A stretch of 64,000 nt of DNA. Source: Talpa occidentalis. Taxonomy: Eukaryota > Chordata > Mammalia > Eulipotyphla > Talpidae. Shown here in pieces: positions 23,591-35,668 of the stretch. The notes below the pieces were generated by a model. That model saw only the letters and a program-made list of their open reading frames with translations, was not told the DNA's origin and searched no databases. The position numbers were made by a program, and so were the translations under genes. Positions within the stretch are counted from its first letter, which is position 1. Each line of letters opens with the position of its first letter. The stretch spans positions 66,675,730 through 66,739,729 of the forward strand of contig NW_023604295.1 of NCBI RefSeq assembly GCF_014898055.3. Direction: 5' to 3'.

Positions 23591-23707
23591 ATTTTTTTTT
23601 GTGTGTGTGTGGGACCCTCGCCGGCAGCTGGGTAACAAACCAGCGCTGCAGAGGCTGCAGGCAGCCTCGCAGTCCAATGCTCAACCGCTGCGCCACCAGG
23701 GAAGGCC
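23591..23707 (-). mobile_element. Head-only SINE, 117 bp, perfect TSD
   Basis: Contains just the tRNA-like head plus about 30 bp, then (CA)n and an A-run on the minus strand; the usual body of about 150 bp is absent. Yet it has a perfect 17-bp TSD, CAAAATTTTCAACTTCT, at 23574-23590 and 23708-23724, so the short form itself was inserted or lost its body later without touching the tail. Confidence 0.88.
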
Positions 23708-23724
23708 CAAAATTTTCAACTTCT

Positions 23725-24689
23725 TAACTCCCTCTCCAGTCTCTGTTCCCTGACCTGCTTGCTCCACTTTCTTGGTAATATTTTGTTATAATTTTTATTA
23801 TCATGAAAAGGCAAAGATATAAAAATATGTACCTGTGTAGGTATGTACAAGTATGTGGATACAATCTTTAAAGTAATTTCCTCTTTCTTATTTTCTTTCT
23901 GTTTTAGCATTTTTCTGATTTTTTTTCCTTTTAACTGATATGTCTTATAATAGTGATGAATAAAAGGATATTTATAATGTAAAACTACTGAGACCTTACA
24001 AGATGGAGAATTTTATTTATTTCACCTTCACATTTAGATGAAGAATATAAAGACTGAGGTATGAAGATTTCCCTCCCTCTGACAATTTTTATAACATTAC
24101 TCCATTATTTTCCTGCATGAAGATTTAACATTGAGAAGTACAGTGGCTCTGCTTTTGTCATTAATTTTCTTATTTATTGAGTTTACCTTTTGGTCAAAGC
24201 TACTATTTAAGATTTCAAATATTTCATGTGGTTTTAAAGATAAAGTACATTTTCTATCTATTGACTGTAAAGCTCACACATATCAATTATGATACTTAAA
24301 TCTGCTATTTTGTCCATTTTAATTATTGACTTTATTATTTTAAAGTTTCTTAGCTCTTAACCTATGATTATAAAATATCCAATTGCTTTGAGAAGTTCTA
24401 TCAATTTTTTCTATCTATTCACATATAGATTTACGAATGATAGGTGTTTTTATGGACTGCTATTCTTACCAAAAATGAATAATATTTTGTTATTATTAAG
24501 TCCTCCTGGGCTGAAATCTTTAAAATTGAAAATTATACCAATGCACTTTTTAGTGCATTTTAGGAATCTTCCTCCTTCCCTGTATTATTTATACTCTTTA
24601 TTTTATCATTTTGTCTTAAGCAGTCATCAGTATAACACAGCAAGATTTTGTGTCCCGTCAGAAAATATACGTGGTATATACAGAGAAAT
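23725..24689. other. AT-rich DNA, nothing recognised
   Basis: No gene or repeat family recognised. A plus-strand frame of 133 codons at 24364-24765 is Leu/Phe/Tyr-rich as expected from AT-rich sequence and ends in an L1-like tail. Confidence 0.4.
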
Positions 24690-24765
24690 GAGTTGTGAAG
24701 CTGTATACCTGAGACATAGACAATGTTGTCAATTCATGTTACCTCAATTTAAAGAGTGTTTTTAA
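24690..24765 (+). mobile_element. Possible old L1 3' terminus
   Basis: GTGAAGCTGTATACCTGAGA followed by CAATGTTGTCAATTCATG and ACCTCAATTTAAAG resembles the 3' end of ancient L1 copies. Short, so tentative. Confidence 0.35.
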
Positions 24766-24793
24766 ATAGAGACATGTATACCAGTAGCATTAA

Positions 24794-24994
24794 TTATGTT
24801 TGCATTTCTTCTATTTGCTTCAGAAGTGCTTCATCTTTTTTCTCTTTGAATGCATGTATTTTATTTCTTGCAAAGCTCCCTTTTGCGTTCCAAGAAGCTG
24901 AAACCTTGAATTTTCTTTTTCTTGCATTTTTAGACCTCTCATTGTCTTCAGATGTTGAGATAACCTTTGTGTTCACTAGACTGTCCTCCTATAA
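24794..24994 (-). other. Unassigned charged reading frame
   Basis: A minus-strand frame of about 65 codons between stops (no ATG at its start) encodes a strongly charged, coiled-coil-like peptide (KKDEALLKQIEEMQ near its end, KNARKRKFK in the middle). I do not recognise it. Composition differs from the hydrophobic frames typical of this AT-rich DNA, so it could be a decayed exon or retrocopy fragment, or chance from an A-rich strand. Confidence 0.25.
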
Positions 24995-25616
24995 TTTGAG
25001 GGAATAAGGTGGACCTGAGAGATTTGCCGCTGTATTGACTTGTGGATCCTGGAAAAGTCTATTGCTCATCTAGATCACTACCCTTAAGTGCTGAAGGACA
25101 CTCCTAATCCCTCCCGATGCCCTGTCTTCCCTCTCAAAGCCTCATCCTGAAAACAATTCTAGGCACTGGACACAAATGGATCTAAGGGAGGAGAGCGACT
25201 GAAAAGACCAGACTGACTAAATTTAGTTTCTGAAACAATTACCTTGAATCATTGCCTGACCAGTGAACACTCCCCAAATCACTCCCACTGTTAATAAAAA
25301 TCCTCTTTATTCTGTATTTTAGATTGTATTTTCCTACTTCAGCTCAATCACATCTGTTTTCAATTTCTTTAAACATTTTTCAAAATATTGTGTTTGTTTG
25401 ATTGATCTTTCTAATTTTCCAATATTCTTAAGTGGTTAAAATAGTTTTGTCATAAAAGAAATTATTTTTAGAAGAAAGTAGTTGGCACCTGTCTATTGGG
25501 TTTTGTTTGATCCAATATCTGTTGCTGATTTGTATAAAATAGAATACTATCATGTAGTCTTTCAACACTTCTATTTGGAATGCTGGAAAATCACAGAGAC
25601 ATGCAGCCAAAAAGAT

Positions 25617-25650
25617 TGTGTGTATGTGTGTATGTGTGTGTGTGTGCACG
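25617..25650 (+). repeat. (TG)n microsatellite
   Basis: TGTGTATG units running into a short (GT)n and GCACGTGTAC. Confidence 0.85.
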
Positions 25651-25869
25651 TGTACCATAAGAGTTGACTGTTGGTAGTACTCACTCCTCTGATGTGTGAA
25701 CTAGAAGGCTAGTTTAATTACACTTTGGGTCTGTAAATCTGTCACTTCATGCAAAGCTGAGCATTCTACTGCTGTTTCTGAGGCCATATATTTCTACAGA
25801 AGAATGTATCAGTCTTTTGTTTGCATTGATAATTATTGAATGTTACAAGTAAATGTTAGTAATTACATA

Positions 25870-25960
25870 GTCTAATCTTTATTTTTCTAATGAGGAAAAT
25901 AACTTAGCTATGATGCGTAGCTTGATTATGGTCAAATGGTTAAGGCAGAGTCAAGGTTTC
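25870..25960 (+). mobile_element. MIR-like relic
   Basis: CTAATGAGGAAAATAACTTA then GCTTGATTATGGTCAAATGG and GGCAGAGTCAAGG follow the MIR core order. It is broken by the SINE at 25966. Confidence 0.4.
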
Positions 25961-25965
25961 TTTGT

Positions 25966-26247
25966 TTTTTGGTTTTTTTTAGAAGATTAATTTATTTATT
26001 TATACAAGCTACAAGCACTGGGTACAGTCAGAAGCACAGGAGGGTGAGAGAATTCACCAGAGCCAGAGCGGAGAGCAGAGCAGACAGACTGACAAAGTAC
26101 ACTGCTGAGGGAAGCAGTGGGCGTGGCAGGAGAGGTCTGCACACCTTGTAGGGCCCTCTCCCAAAGGCCAGGGATAGAACCGGCGCTGCAGAGGCTGTGG
26201 GCAGCTTCGCAACCCAGCGGTCAACCGCTGCGCCACCAGGGAGGCCC
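25966..26247 (-). mobile_element. tRNA-derived SINE, CpG-containing subfamily
   Basis: Minus-strand copy complete to the head (GGGGCCTCCCTGGTGGCGCA). The tail is atypical (AATCTTCTAAAAAAAACC) and I see no TSD. Immediately right of the head lies an opposite-strand SINE-like tail (26248-26268). Confidence 0.9.
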
Positions 26248-26268
26248 CAATAAATCAATCTTTAAAAA
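26248..26268 (+). repeat. Inverted SINE-tail fragment
   Basis: AATAAATCAATCTTTAAAAA resembles the plus-strand tail of the same SINE family and abuts the minus-strand SINE head. Confidence 0.45.
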
Positions 26269-29200
26269 ATATAAGTCGGTTGGGGTTCTGTGCACCTTGG
26301 AAGTCTATCACTATTACTGATAGAATGTGTTGCAGTCACAAGCGGCTAAGAGAAGTGTTGTCCTTGTCTCAATTGTTTTCCCTTTACTTAATCAAAAAGA
26401 AACCACTGCGCCCCAATTTTATAGCATAAGAATATAAAGTGAAGTGCATCACCCAATAAAGGCTTATCAATAAGCATGTCTCCCTATCTGAGAAATTCAT
26501 CTTTTACTCTCAGAGTAAACGAAAGGGGTCATTCTCTCATCGTCATATGAAGTTTCCCCTTCTCTGTCTTTCGTTGATGTGTTGGGTCCTTAAACACAGA
26601 TTAAATATTCTTGTTCTGTTCCATTATTGTTTAGAATTTACAAACATGTAGATTCTCCACATGTATGGTATTAAATTGATTTTTCCCTTGCTAACTTGTT
26701 TTGATTACTTGTCTGGGGCTAGAAGAACCCAGAGACATGAAATTTTCCCCTACACCCTCGTAATATTGAACTGTTGTTATATGCCATGTGTTGTAATAGA
26801 AATTTAAGAATAAAGTATGGAAAGAGCAATACAAAGATGAATATGACCTAATAATTTCCCTAGTGTGCTCATATTTTTTATTTTCCCTTGATCTGCATGG
26901 GCCATATATGAACTATAAACATATAGTTTGTCATTTTATAATGCAAATAATGAAATTTTTTTCTTGAGTAAGCTTTTCTCTGTTTTATTATTGATCTCTG
27001 TTTATAATCAGAGAAGGAACTAGTAAGGTTTCTTTTCACTCAGTATATAACTCCTACTTCAGATAAGAATAAATATCTCTCAATTTTAAATCAAAATGAA
27101 GCAATATATTTTATTGCATTGCGTGTGTTTTCAGTTAAGAAAGATAGGAAAATGCATGAATTAATTTTATACATATGGACTTTTTAAGTAAAGACAACTA
27201 CTCAATACTTATTTAATTGAAACATGAAAAGGGAAAGTTTGCTAAATTTTTTCCAGAAAAAATGCAAACCAGGTAAGAGCAAGGGAAAAGATTAATAAGC
27301 ATAATGAATAGCAGTGGAGTAAAATTATCCTGAAACAAAGGAAACTAGTTTTTTGTTCTATAAACATTAAGTCTGATTTTTTCAACTCTCCTATGTACTA
27401 CAAAATCAGTGATAGTAAAAATTTTACTAAAATAAGTTTGCAGTGAAAATGTCTATATAAAAATATCGCCTGAAAATTCCTTCTTCATTTATTTTGTTCT
27501 AGTCCCTTCCATTTCTTTGATTCTCTTATCCTTTTCTACCTAACACTGTGGATCTTTATTTAAGAGACTGGTGATGTTAGAACAATAAAGTGAGGTCTTG
27601 GGAACAATATGCATGAAAATTATTCCTAATGAAACCCTGGAATAAAATAGAGCACATAGGTATAAATGGATGAAATGTACTCAGAGCTGCAGTTCTGCCT
27701 ATCCTCAGAGAACACAGTATTGTTATACCATTATCTGAAAAGAGTTTAATTATATTCACATTATATCCATCTGCCTTAAAACCCTTATCATGCCAGAACA
27801 TGCTGAGAAATCTACTTTCTAAACACTCACCCTGCAGAATCCCTTGTGTAAATCTGTAACTTTCAATGGCTTTATGGAACCCAACATTGCCTCTAGAGGT
27901 TTTCCTTTGATTTCCTCTGCCCTCCCTACATTGAGTAAACAGCAAGGCCATTAATTCTCAGTTATCTGGAAACCCATTTTACACTTTATGATTTTTTTTG
28001 CAGAGAGGTTTTTTTATCTCTAGTGACCCTATGTCTGTCTCTGGGCTCTTGCCTCGTACTTAACATTGGTGTGATCTAAACATTTTTTTTTTGGAAGGGA
28101 AAAACAGCTGCCTTCCAAATCACGATAAGAAATTCAAATCACAAAGTACTCAGAAATAAAATAACATTGGTTTTAGATTCTATGTCCTTTCTAAAAGTAT
28201 GTGGTTGATATTATAGAATTTATTCAACTAAAGTAAAATGGTACAGAGCATTTTTAACAAAGAAGATGATGAACATTGATGTCATTTGTACAACATGACT
28301 AAGTTTTTCAGCGTCAAGTGTGCATTAAAATAGAATGAAAAGTGAACTCCACATTACAAAATCCTTTAAAAAATACAAATTTATAAACACATGAATTCAT
28401 ATATCTTAAATTTCTATTTTAGAAGCTTTCTTGCAGTATCAAGATGCTCTTTTTCCTGTACCACATGCTTTTTATGTATGAAATGCTCTTGGAAATTAAA
28501 AATATATATATGAGAGCCACATTAAACATTTTAAGAATAGCTACTAATTTAGACATAAGTGTCTAAAGCAGTTCTTAATTTTTTAAATTAATGTTTTCAA
28601 TTAATTTTCTATATTTAAAAAATTATTTTCTATCTGGACATCTCCTTATCAACTTATTTCATGTATTAGATGTTATTTAACTTAACAGTGAGTAATTAAG
28701 CTTCAAGTGGTAAGAAATGTTTTAAAAAATAAAACTTTGCTTATTCCATCTATCCTTTATTCTATATTATTCTGGTTTCCTTATTGTTATGAGTCTACAC
28801 AGGTGGTCAAAAGTTTTATTTTATGTTAAAAAGCTTTAATATAACTTTAACATTTTTGTTCCTTAAAACCCATTCTCAATCATTCTCCCCAGTGCTCTTC
28901 ATCCCAGGAGACCGACTTTGTTAGGGTACATCAATAGACTCCTTAAACTCTGCCAGCTTCCTATTGATTTAAGGAATTGGAGATTTTGCAGGTGATCAAA
29001 GGATGAGAGAACACTGAGGACATGGAGTTAATTCTTCTAGTTCCATCTCTGCAGGGTGACCCTGTTCCACTTCTGTCCCTCAATGAAAGGTCAATACTTC
29101 TGTCAAGGAAGCTCCTTCTACACTATTCTCACATTCTAGTTTCCTATAGCTGGCCCTTCCCCACACACATCCTTCTCTGGCTTAGAAGTGCTAACAGATC

Positions 29201-31181
29201 TACAGATAATAGTCCACAGGGTGTGGTATTAATACTCTCTGGGTGTCCCAGCATCCTACCCATATCTTGATAAATAATTTCTCTACAAGTCCACCTTTAA
29301 AATCGTATGCCACATTGTGTGTGCAACTTATTTTCTGCTGCGAACATGACTTATACAAGTAGGTATTTATCATGGCTCTCTTGATTATAGATTCTCTACC
29401 TCTAGTCCCAGCCTCAATTCTTTCTAATAACTTTAGATAACTTCTGTGTGTTTCCTTTCTGTTTTGAGATATGCTTCAATGACTCCCAGTAGGCATTACT
29501 TTTATCCTTTTCCACAATTTTGTATTTTTCGATCCAAAAAATAATTGTATGCATCAGTAAATCAAATTGAACTTCAAGTGTTGTTTAGAAATGTATTAAG
29601 AAAAGGTCTGTGAATGAAACCTTCACAAAGTGAGCAATTTGCAGTTGAAAGCAGTTCCAATTACCAGTTACCATGTTCCCAGGCTTTTTTTCTGTGGAGG
29701 TATTTGTAGCTGATTAAATTTCTTCTAATTATATGTATGGGCACACAACACAAAAATTAAATGACATATATTGTCTCTTTGGGAAATAACAACAATCCCT
29801 GAAATAGCATTTTGAATACAGCATTCTGCACCAAGTAAGTGAAATCACAGTTTGTATTTTATGTTTAGAACAAACAAATTCCTATTGAGTATGTATAATA
29901 CAATAAAATCAATAACATAAATGGATATTTTCACTTAGCTATTTACAAAAAGGTAGAATAAGATTTCTAAATTTCTTAACATCATCCACCTCTCTTCAAT
30001 TTGGCTAAAATATAAAGGTCATTTTGAAATTTTGGGAATGAGCAGTTTTAGATATACAATAATATTGTACAGAACATAGAGATTTCTTTTATACCATGTG
30101 CCCTCAAGGTAGTATAATCTACTTCATTATCGACAGTTTCACCAGAGTGATACATCTGTTACAGGCAATGAACCTACACATCGTTATCACCCAAAATTTA
30201 CAGTTGCTATGGGTGCCTTGTGAGTGGATGTGGTAACCACTTCTAGAAAGGTATGAGCCTATGTCTCTGGATCATACACGGTTTTATAAAGTGATGTTAC
30301 CTCAAAAAATTATAAAGTAATTAAATACAGTAAAATTTATCTAGTAAGTCAATCAGATAGCTCTTTCAGGAATTTTTCAGGAATACCCTCATATTCATTC
30401 TCTATACAAATTAATCACTACTGTCATCTTCCCACTTCTTTTTCTTGAGGAAAAATTTATAAAATGTTAATGGTAAAATGTCTAATTGGGTCTTATCCAA
30501 CATTCTATGAATGCAACATATAAGTAAGAGACATATGCAATTTCTTTGCATATTTTAATAGACTGATGATCTTAAATATCATTTCAATTAACTAAGGAAT
30601 AACAAATGACTGAAAGCCATGTTCTGTAGTACTAGAGAAATAATATATTGGGCTAAAACAATGTCATTATAATAATTCCCTAAAAGTCATTTGGAAACCT
30701 TCAAAGATATGTGAATTTATCGGGAAAAACGAAGTCTCATAAAATCTGTCTTATTTTCTAACTTGAAATCAATAAAAAAAATTTGCTTAATTATTTGCAG
30801 TGAAACAAACCAGTTTGTAGGAGTCTCATTATACATTTTTCAGAATGTTTTTATGTTCTATATTATACTGTTATATGATATGATAGGACATTTTGTCAAA
30901 GCAGATTATCGTGCTTTATCAGTGTTAGTGCAGCTCAAAGAAGTATTCTCTACAACAACATCAGTTTGTTCCCCATCTGAACATCACATTCAATTTCACC
31001 ATTTCATATTTTTTTAGTGTTTCTATATCAAATTTAATGACATGTTAGTTGATTCAGTGTTTTCAAAATAGTTAATTCTATACTGCTTTTACTGTTTTTG
31101 CCTGAAGTGAGAAAAAAAGGCAAGGCTGTTTTCAAGGAGGCTGAATTGGAAGCATTTAGGGTGGGTGAGGTATACTGAGCT
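26269..31181. other. About 4.9 kb without recognised genes
   Basis: AT-rich. The 124-codon minus frame at 27577-27951 and the 82-codon plus frame at 29022-29270 are not recognisable. Parts near 27600-27950 and 28880-29270 are less AT-rich and could be old repeats or conserved noncoding DNA. Confidence 0.4.
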
Positions 31182-31212
31182 GTAGAGGGTGAGCTGAGGA
31201 CTCACCCTCTAC
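31182..31212. repeat. Perfect 12-bp hairpin
   Basis: GTAGAGGGTGAG (31182-31193), 7-base loop CTGAGGA, CTCACCCTCTAC (31201-31212). Perfectly paired and GC-richer than its surroundings. Confidence 0.85.
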
Positions 31213-32699
31213 TGGGGAAGAAGCCGAGGGACTCACGTCCCCACTGCATATGCTTGTATAGCTGGTCTTCCTGAGACTATGCTGTAGTCAACTGTTCCTA
31301 CTAAAAACTCAAAAATGAAGTTTAAGTGTCATCAGATAACATATATCAGATAACATATATCTTCTGAAATATACCAAATCAAGCCCACCCTCCCCCCTTT
31401 TTTTTTCTGGACTACAACCTAATCATGGTTTCTTATTTATAAGTGATTGCATTTTGAAAGATTATCTAAGTGCCAATATCCTATCCATCATAGTACCTAT
31501 TTGTCCCTCAAAAGATTTATTTTCTGGCCCTTTCTGATAAAGATTGCCAACTACTAGAATGGAGCGTAAGTTTTCCTAAAACATCTCTGTAATTTTAGTC
31601 ACCATCTAATTAAAATGGATATTCCATACAATCATGTTGTAATCAGATTTTCAAAATAATCCAGGCAGACCTAAACTCTATAAAAATGTCATTTTATTGC
31701 TAAAAGAGCATGTGATTTTCAAATATCAGGGTGTAATTAATTGACATGAGTGAAAGTATTGCAAAGATTTATACAAATGGACCTTCGTGACCTGTGTTGT
31801 CTAAAGTGCCACTGCTCTCAGCACTTCTTCGGTTTTCTATTTCACACTTATAAAAAAAAATGCTTTTATTGATTTCTTTACTTGGAGTAAGGAGTGGGGA
31901 GTGCATTTTATTGTAATAACAGTATCAAGCTGTAAAAGAGAAAGTCAAGGTTAAGGAACAGAATGAATGCTCATGAAAGCAGGTTATAAGTCAGTTAATA
32001 AATTAGAGCTGGCAGATGACATCTATAGGTGTCTGTCCTCTCAATACTCTTAAAAGAATAAGTTCCTAACATGGTTGTCAGAGATTATGCATCACTCAAA
32101 GAAGTTCATGCTAATCAGCCTATGACTGACATTCTCCTTGGATCACTTCAAGTCCTTCATGTGGGGCTAAGTCATTACTGAAGAAACAAATGGAAATAAA
32201 TTGAAATGCTTCTTTCAGCAAATTGCTTTGCAAAGAGCACATCAGCAAAGTGTCCTTTAGAAAAGTGAATAAAAAGGGAAATATTTTGTGAGTAGTTAAT
32301 TCATAAAACTAGGAGTAACATTAATGAAAAGCAATAATGTATCCCACAAACTGTATTCCACTGTTACTAATCAATGGACCAAGCTTCTCTGTCATTTCAA
32401 AAAAATATTCCTTCTTTGAAATTTACAATAAATTATTTCAGCATACAGAAACAGAAAGTCATTAAAAAACCCAATAAAACAAACATACATGCAAAGTGAA
32501 CTGGCATTAACAAAAAAATTAGAAAAAAACTGTGTCCCCAATAATAGTTATCCTATTCTCTTTTAGATGAAATTACAATCCTGAAAATTTATTTTTGATT
32601 CATTCCCAACATTTCCTCCTATTAATTTTACCTATGTTTTGAACAAATGTATGGTATTATGGTAACATAACACATAATATTGTTTAGTCTACTTTAAGT
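31213..32699. other. AT-rich DNA, nothing recognised
   Basis: Short direct repeat ATCAGATAACATAT near 31332-31358. No gene recognised. Confidence 0.45.
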
Positions 32700-33000
32700 T
32701 TTATATGAAAAATAGTGGGTATTTCCTGTTGTATCTTACTTTTTCATTCAATATTGTATTTTCAAATATTAACCCAAGTAGCTCCAGTTCATTAACTTTT
32801 ACTGCTAAATAGCAATATATAGTGGTGTAAGTAAAAAAAAAAATGTTTCCATTAACATCCTGGTTCATATATCCCTATATATAGAAGTAATTGTTTCTCT
32901 GGTGTACATTATAGGGATGTAATTTTCTGAATCCATGTTTATGTAAATCCCATTTAAGATATTTCCTGTTAAGTTCTCTCCAGTGTTGCTTTAGTTGCTT
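32700..33000 (-). mobile_element. Old L1-like fragment
   Basis: Antisense L1 order: TTTTTCATTCAATATTGT, AGTAGCTCCAGTTCATTAAC, TTTTACTGCTAAATAGCA, then CCTGGTTCATATATCCC. Strongly decayed. Confidence 0.45.
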
Positions 33001-33399
33001 CAGTTAACTTCCCTCCCCACCCCCCCGCCACTTTTCAGCAAAATAAAATAATCTTTTTCACAGTATCGGTATCATGTGATATATCGGATATTAATACTTG
33101 CCATTCTTTCTATGATTTGAATTTTCTAAGTGAGGTTAAGCATGCGTATGTGTATATGTAGGTTTATTATCTATTGATATGATTCCTTTGGTTAAGTTCC
33201 CAGTTTATATATTGTGTTGTCAATTGTGTTTTTATATTCATTATCTTTCTCTTATATAAATATGTGACTCTTTATCTCTTCTAGATACTAAATTTGAATT
33301 ATATTACCAGCAATATTTCCTCCCAAGCTTTGCGTGTCATTTCCCCATTATGCATTTTTGAGAAATAGAGGTTATAATTATTTATCTATTTATTTTTAA

Positions 33400-33745
33400 A
33401 TATCCTTGTTTATCTTTTCACAATATAGGATTTCTCCCCTCAGGTGCCGTCACCATAGTTTTCCCATTCCCCAACCTTCCAGCCCCAAGAACAAGGCTCA
33501 CAAGTGCTCCAGGGGCGGCTCTAGCACATCCCAGATTTCACAAAAGCCCAGTAGCTGTGCCCAGTATCAAGTAACACCCAAAACAGTGGGGGAGATGGCC
33601 TCACACACAACCAAAGCCCCACTACACTGAGCAAATGCAAAGCAAACAATGGGGAGAGAGAAAAGTACAAATGGCCAAGCAAGCCCTCAGGGGATCAACA
33701 CCCCACAAAGAGAAAACAAAACCCCAGAGCCAAATTACAAGACAT
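33400..33745. other. Unclassified GC-rich repeat-like block
   Basis: A sharp rise in GC and C/A-rich composition between AT-rich flanks. On the minus strand it would end with GGTGACGGCACCTGAGGGGA, then an A/T-rich tail (AAAAATAAATAGATAAAT-like, 33380-33400), which recalls the 3'UTR-plus-tail of the younger L1s here (GGTGATGGCAC at about 53092). A distinct L1 3'UTR type or an unknown retroposon is possible. No protein recognised in the 74-codon plus frame. Confidence 0.35.
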
Positions 33746-33828
33746 GTAAGAGTTTCTTTGCCTACCATAGGTAGTAATTTTAATGTATTCAAATCTGTCA
33801 TCATTTTTCTCTAAATCCATACTTTTCT

Positions 33829-34144
33829 TTTTTTTTTTTTTTTTTTTTAAAGATTTATTTATTTATTTATTTATTTGTTTGTTTGTTTGTTTGTTTACAC
33901 ACGCACTGGGTACAGTCAGAAGCGCGGGAGGGTGAGAGAATTCACCAGAGCCAGAGCGGGGAGCAGAGCAGGCAGAAGGACCGAAGTACACTGCTGAGGG
34001 GAGCAGCGGGCGGCAGGAGAGGTCTGCGCGCCATGTGGGACCCTCCTCCGGTGGCCGGGGAGCAGCCGGGGATCGAACCGGCGCTGCAGAGGCTGCGGGC
34101 AGCTTTGCAACCCAGCGCTCAACCACTGCTCCACCGGGGAGGCC
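33829..34144 (-). mobile_element. Young tRNA-derived SINE with long T/TTTA/TTTG tail
   Basis: Minus-strand, CpG-rich, full head. Tail on plus reads T-run, (TTTA)n, (TTTG)n. Perfect 18-bp TSD CTAAATCCATACTTTTCT at 33811-33828 and 34145-34162. Closest relative in the window is the copy at 587-911 by shared body and tail pattern. Confidence 0.94.
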
Positions 34145-34162
34145 CTAAATCCATACTTTTCT

Positions 34163-35278
34163 AAATATATTTAATTTTTTTCTACACTGAGTACAAAATC
34201 TTTCAATATGTTCTTACAAAAGTTGAAATTGTGCTTTTCACATTTAGATCTATATTCCATAAAGATTTTATGTATATATGCACATACAGAGTATGTGCTA
34301 GAAATTTTAATTTAATTTTTCCATTTAGATATCCATATTGCTCATGTTTTCATAAACGATTATTTTTTGCAAAATATTTTATCTGGCCTGTTTAATTGCT
34401 TTTAATAATGACATCATTCCAGGTGCACAGTATACCTTAGTACCAGAAATTATAGCTGGCTAAAAATTATTTAACAAATTTTAAAACAGTAGTACAGTAA
34501 CACTTCAACTAACTATTCTATGTGAGCTAGCTTTCTTTTTCTAACTCATAATAAATTCTGAAAATATTGCCAGGATTTTGTCATTTTCGATCCCTATTAA
34601 ATATCAAAATCTCTATGAAGTTACTCCTCAATAGTGTCAATAGATTCAATTCAATAGATTCAATTATACTCATGTTATAACCATGAGTAAGGCAACTTAA
34701 TAAATTAAGGTAGTTTGGCACCAATATAACACCTGACTTGTGTCCTGAATCATGAATGGAAATGAGTAGTCTTGGAGTGAAAGACAACACAGAGAAAAGG
34801 AACACCACTGGAGGACAGAGGATGAACAAAGGTGGGTAGCACCGAGAGTACCCTAAGTGAAGGAGGCAAGAGACAAAAAGTGAGACAGGGTCATATCCTC
34901 AAGGCTCACTGCATGTCTTACTGAGAAATGTGCATGTTATATTACAAACAACACACCGAATTATGGATCATTTTTAGGAGGGGGTTTATATGTTAAAATG
35001 CATATTTTTCTAAAAACTCTAAAAGTAGTTTGTGTATGTATCTCTGCACGTATGTTTGTGGGGTAAGGGAAAGGCTAGAGAGATTAAATCCTGGATGCAG
35101 GGAAGGCTTTTATTTTAACCATGCAGCAATTCCAGGTAAGAGCTATCCAGGCATACTGGGTAAGTGTCAAAGTGCAGAAGGGGATCTAAATACATTTAAA
35201 AATAATTTATAGGAGAGAAGCAACTGTGTTTGGTGAAAACTAAATGTGGTGAGGAAGAATATGTAGAGATATTATTGT
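34163..35278. other. AT-rich DNA, nothing recognised
   Basis: Contains a short direct repeat TCAATAGATTCAAT near 34636-34665. No gene recognised. Confidence 0.45.
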
Positions 35279-35668
35279 TGTGCCCAAGATTAGCAGACTC
35301 AGAGAGCATAGCCTCCAAGAATCCAAAGACAGCCAATGCAAACACAAAAGGGAGTTTATTACAGACTTGAGTCTGGGCTCACGGCACCTACCAATGCAGT
35401 GGCAGATATCGAGAGCCCCGAACAAAGGAAGCAGGGGTCTTTTATAAGGTCAAATCATGCTGGCAGTTACTCATTGGCTACAAGGATGCGTTCTCCAACT
35501 TTGCCCGGCTATAATTCTAAGCTGACTGGCCCGGTTGAGATGCAGCTCCAGCCTGCAGCTCCAATTACAGCAAGTTCGCCCTCATTGGTGACCAGAGGGC
35601 AAGGGTGGAGTGAGGGTCGAAACTGTTGAAACTATCTCTGGAATGCAGTCGTCTTTCCTGGGACAGCA
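35279..35668 (-). mobile_element. Solo-type LTR on minus strand
   Basis: On the minus strand it begins TGCTGTCCCAGGAAAG and ends CTTGGGCACA. Two CCAAT boxes (plus ATTGG near 35473 and 35582), a TATA-like CTTATAAAAG (plus 35439-35448) and AATAAA (plus 35355-35360) follow in the order and spacing of an LTR. No clear TSD and no internal region. Family not identified. Confidence 0.6.

Noticed and set aside
27577..27951. 124-codon minus-strand frame
   Set aside because: No recognisable domain, no A-tail, no TSD and no splice structure; kept only as unexplained sequence.
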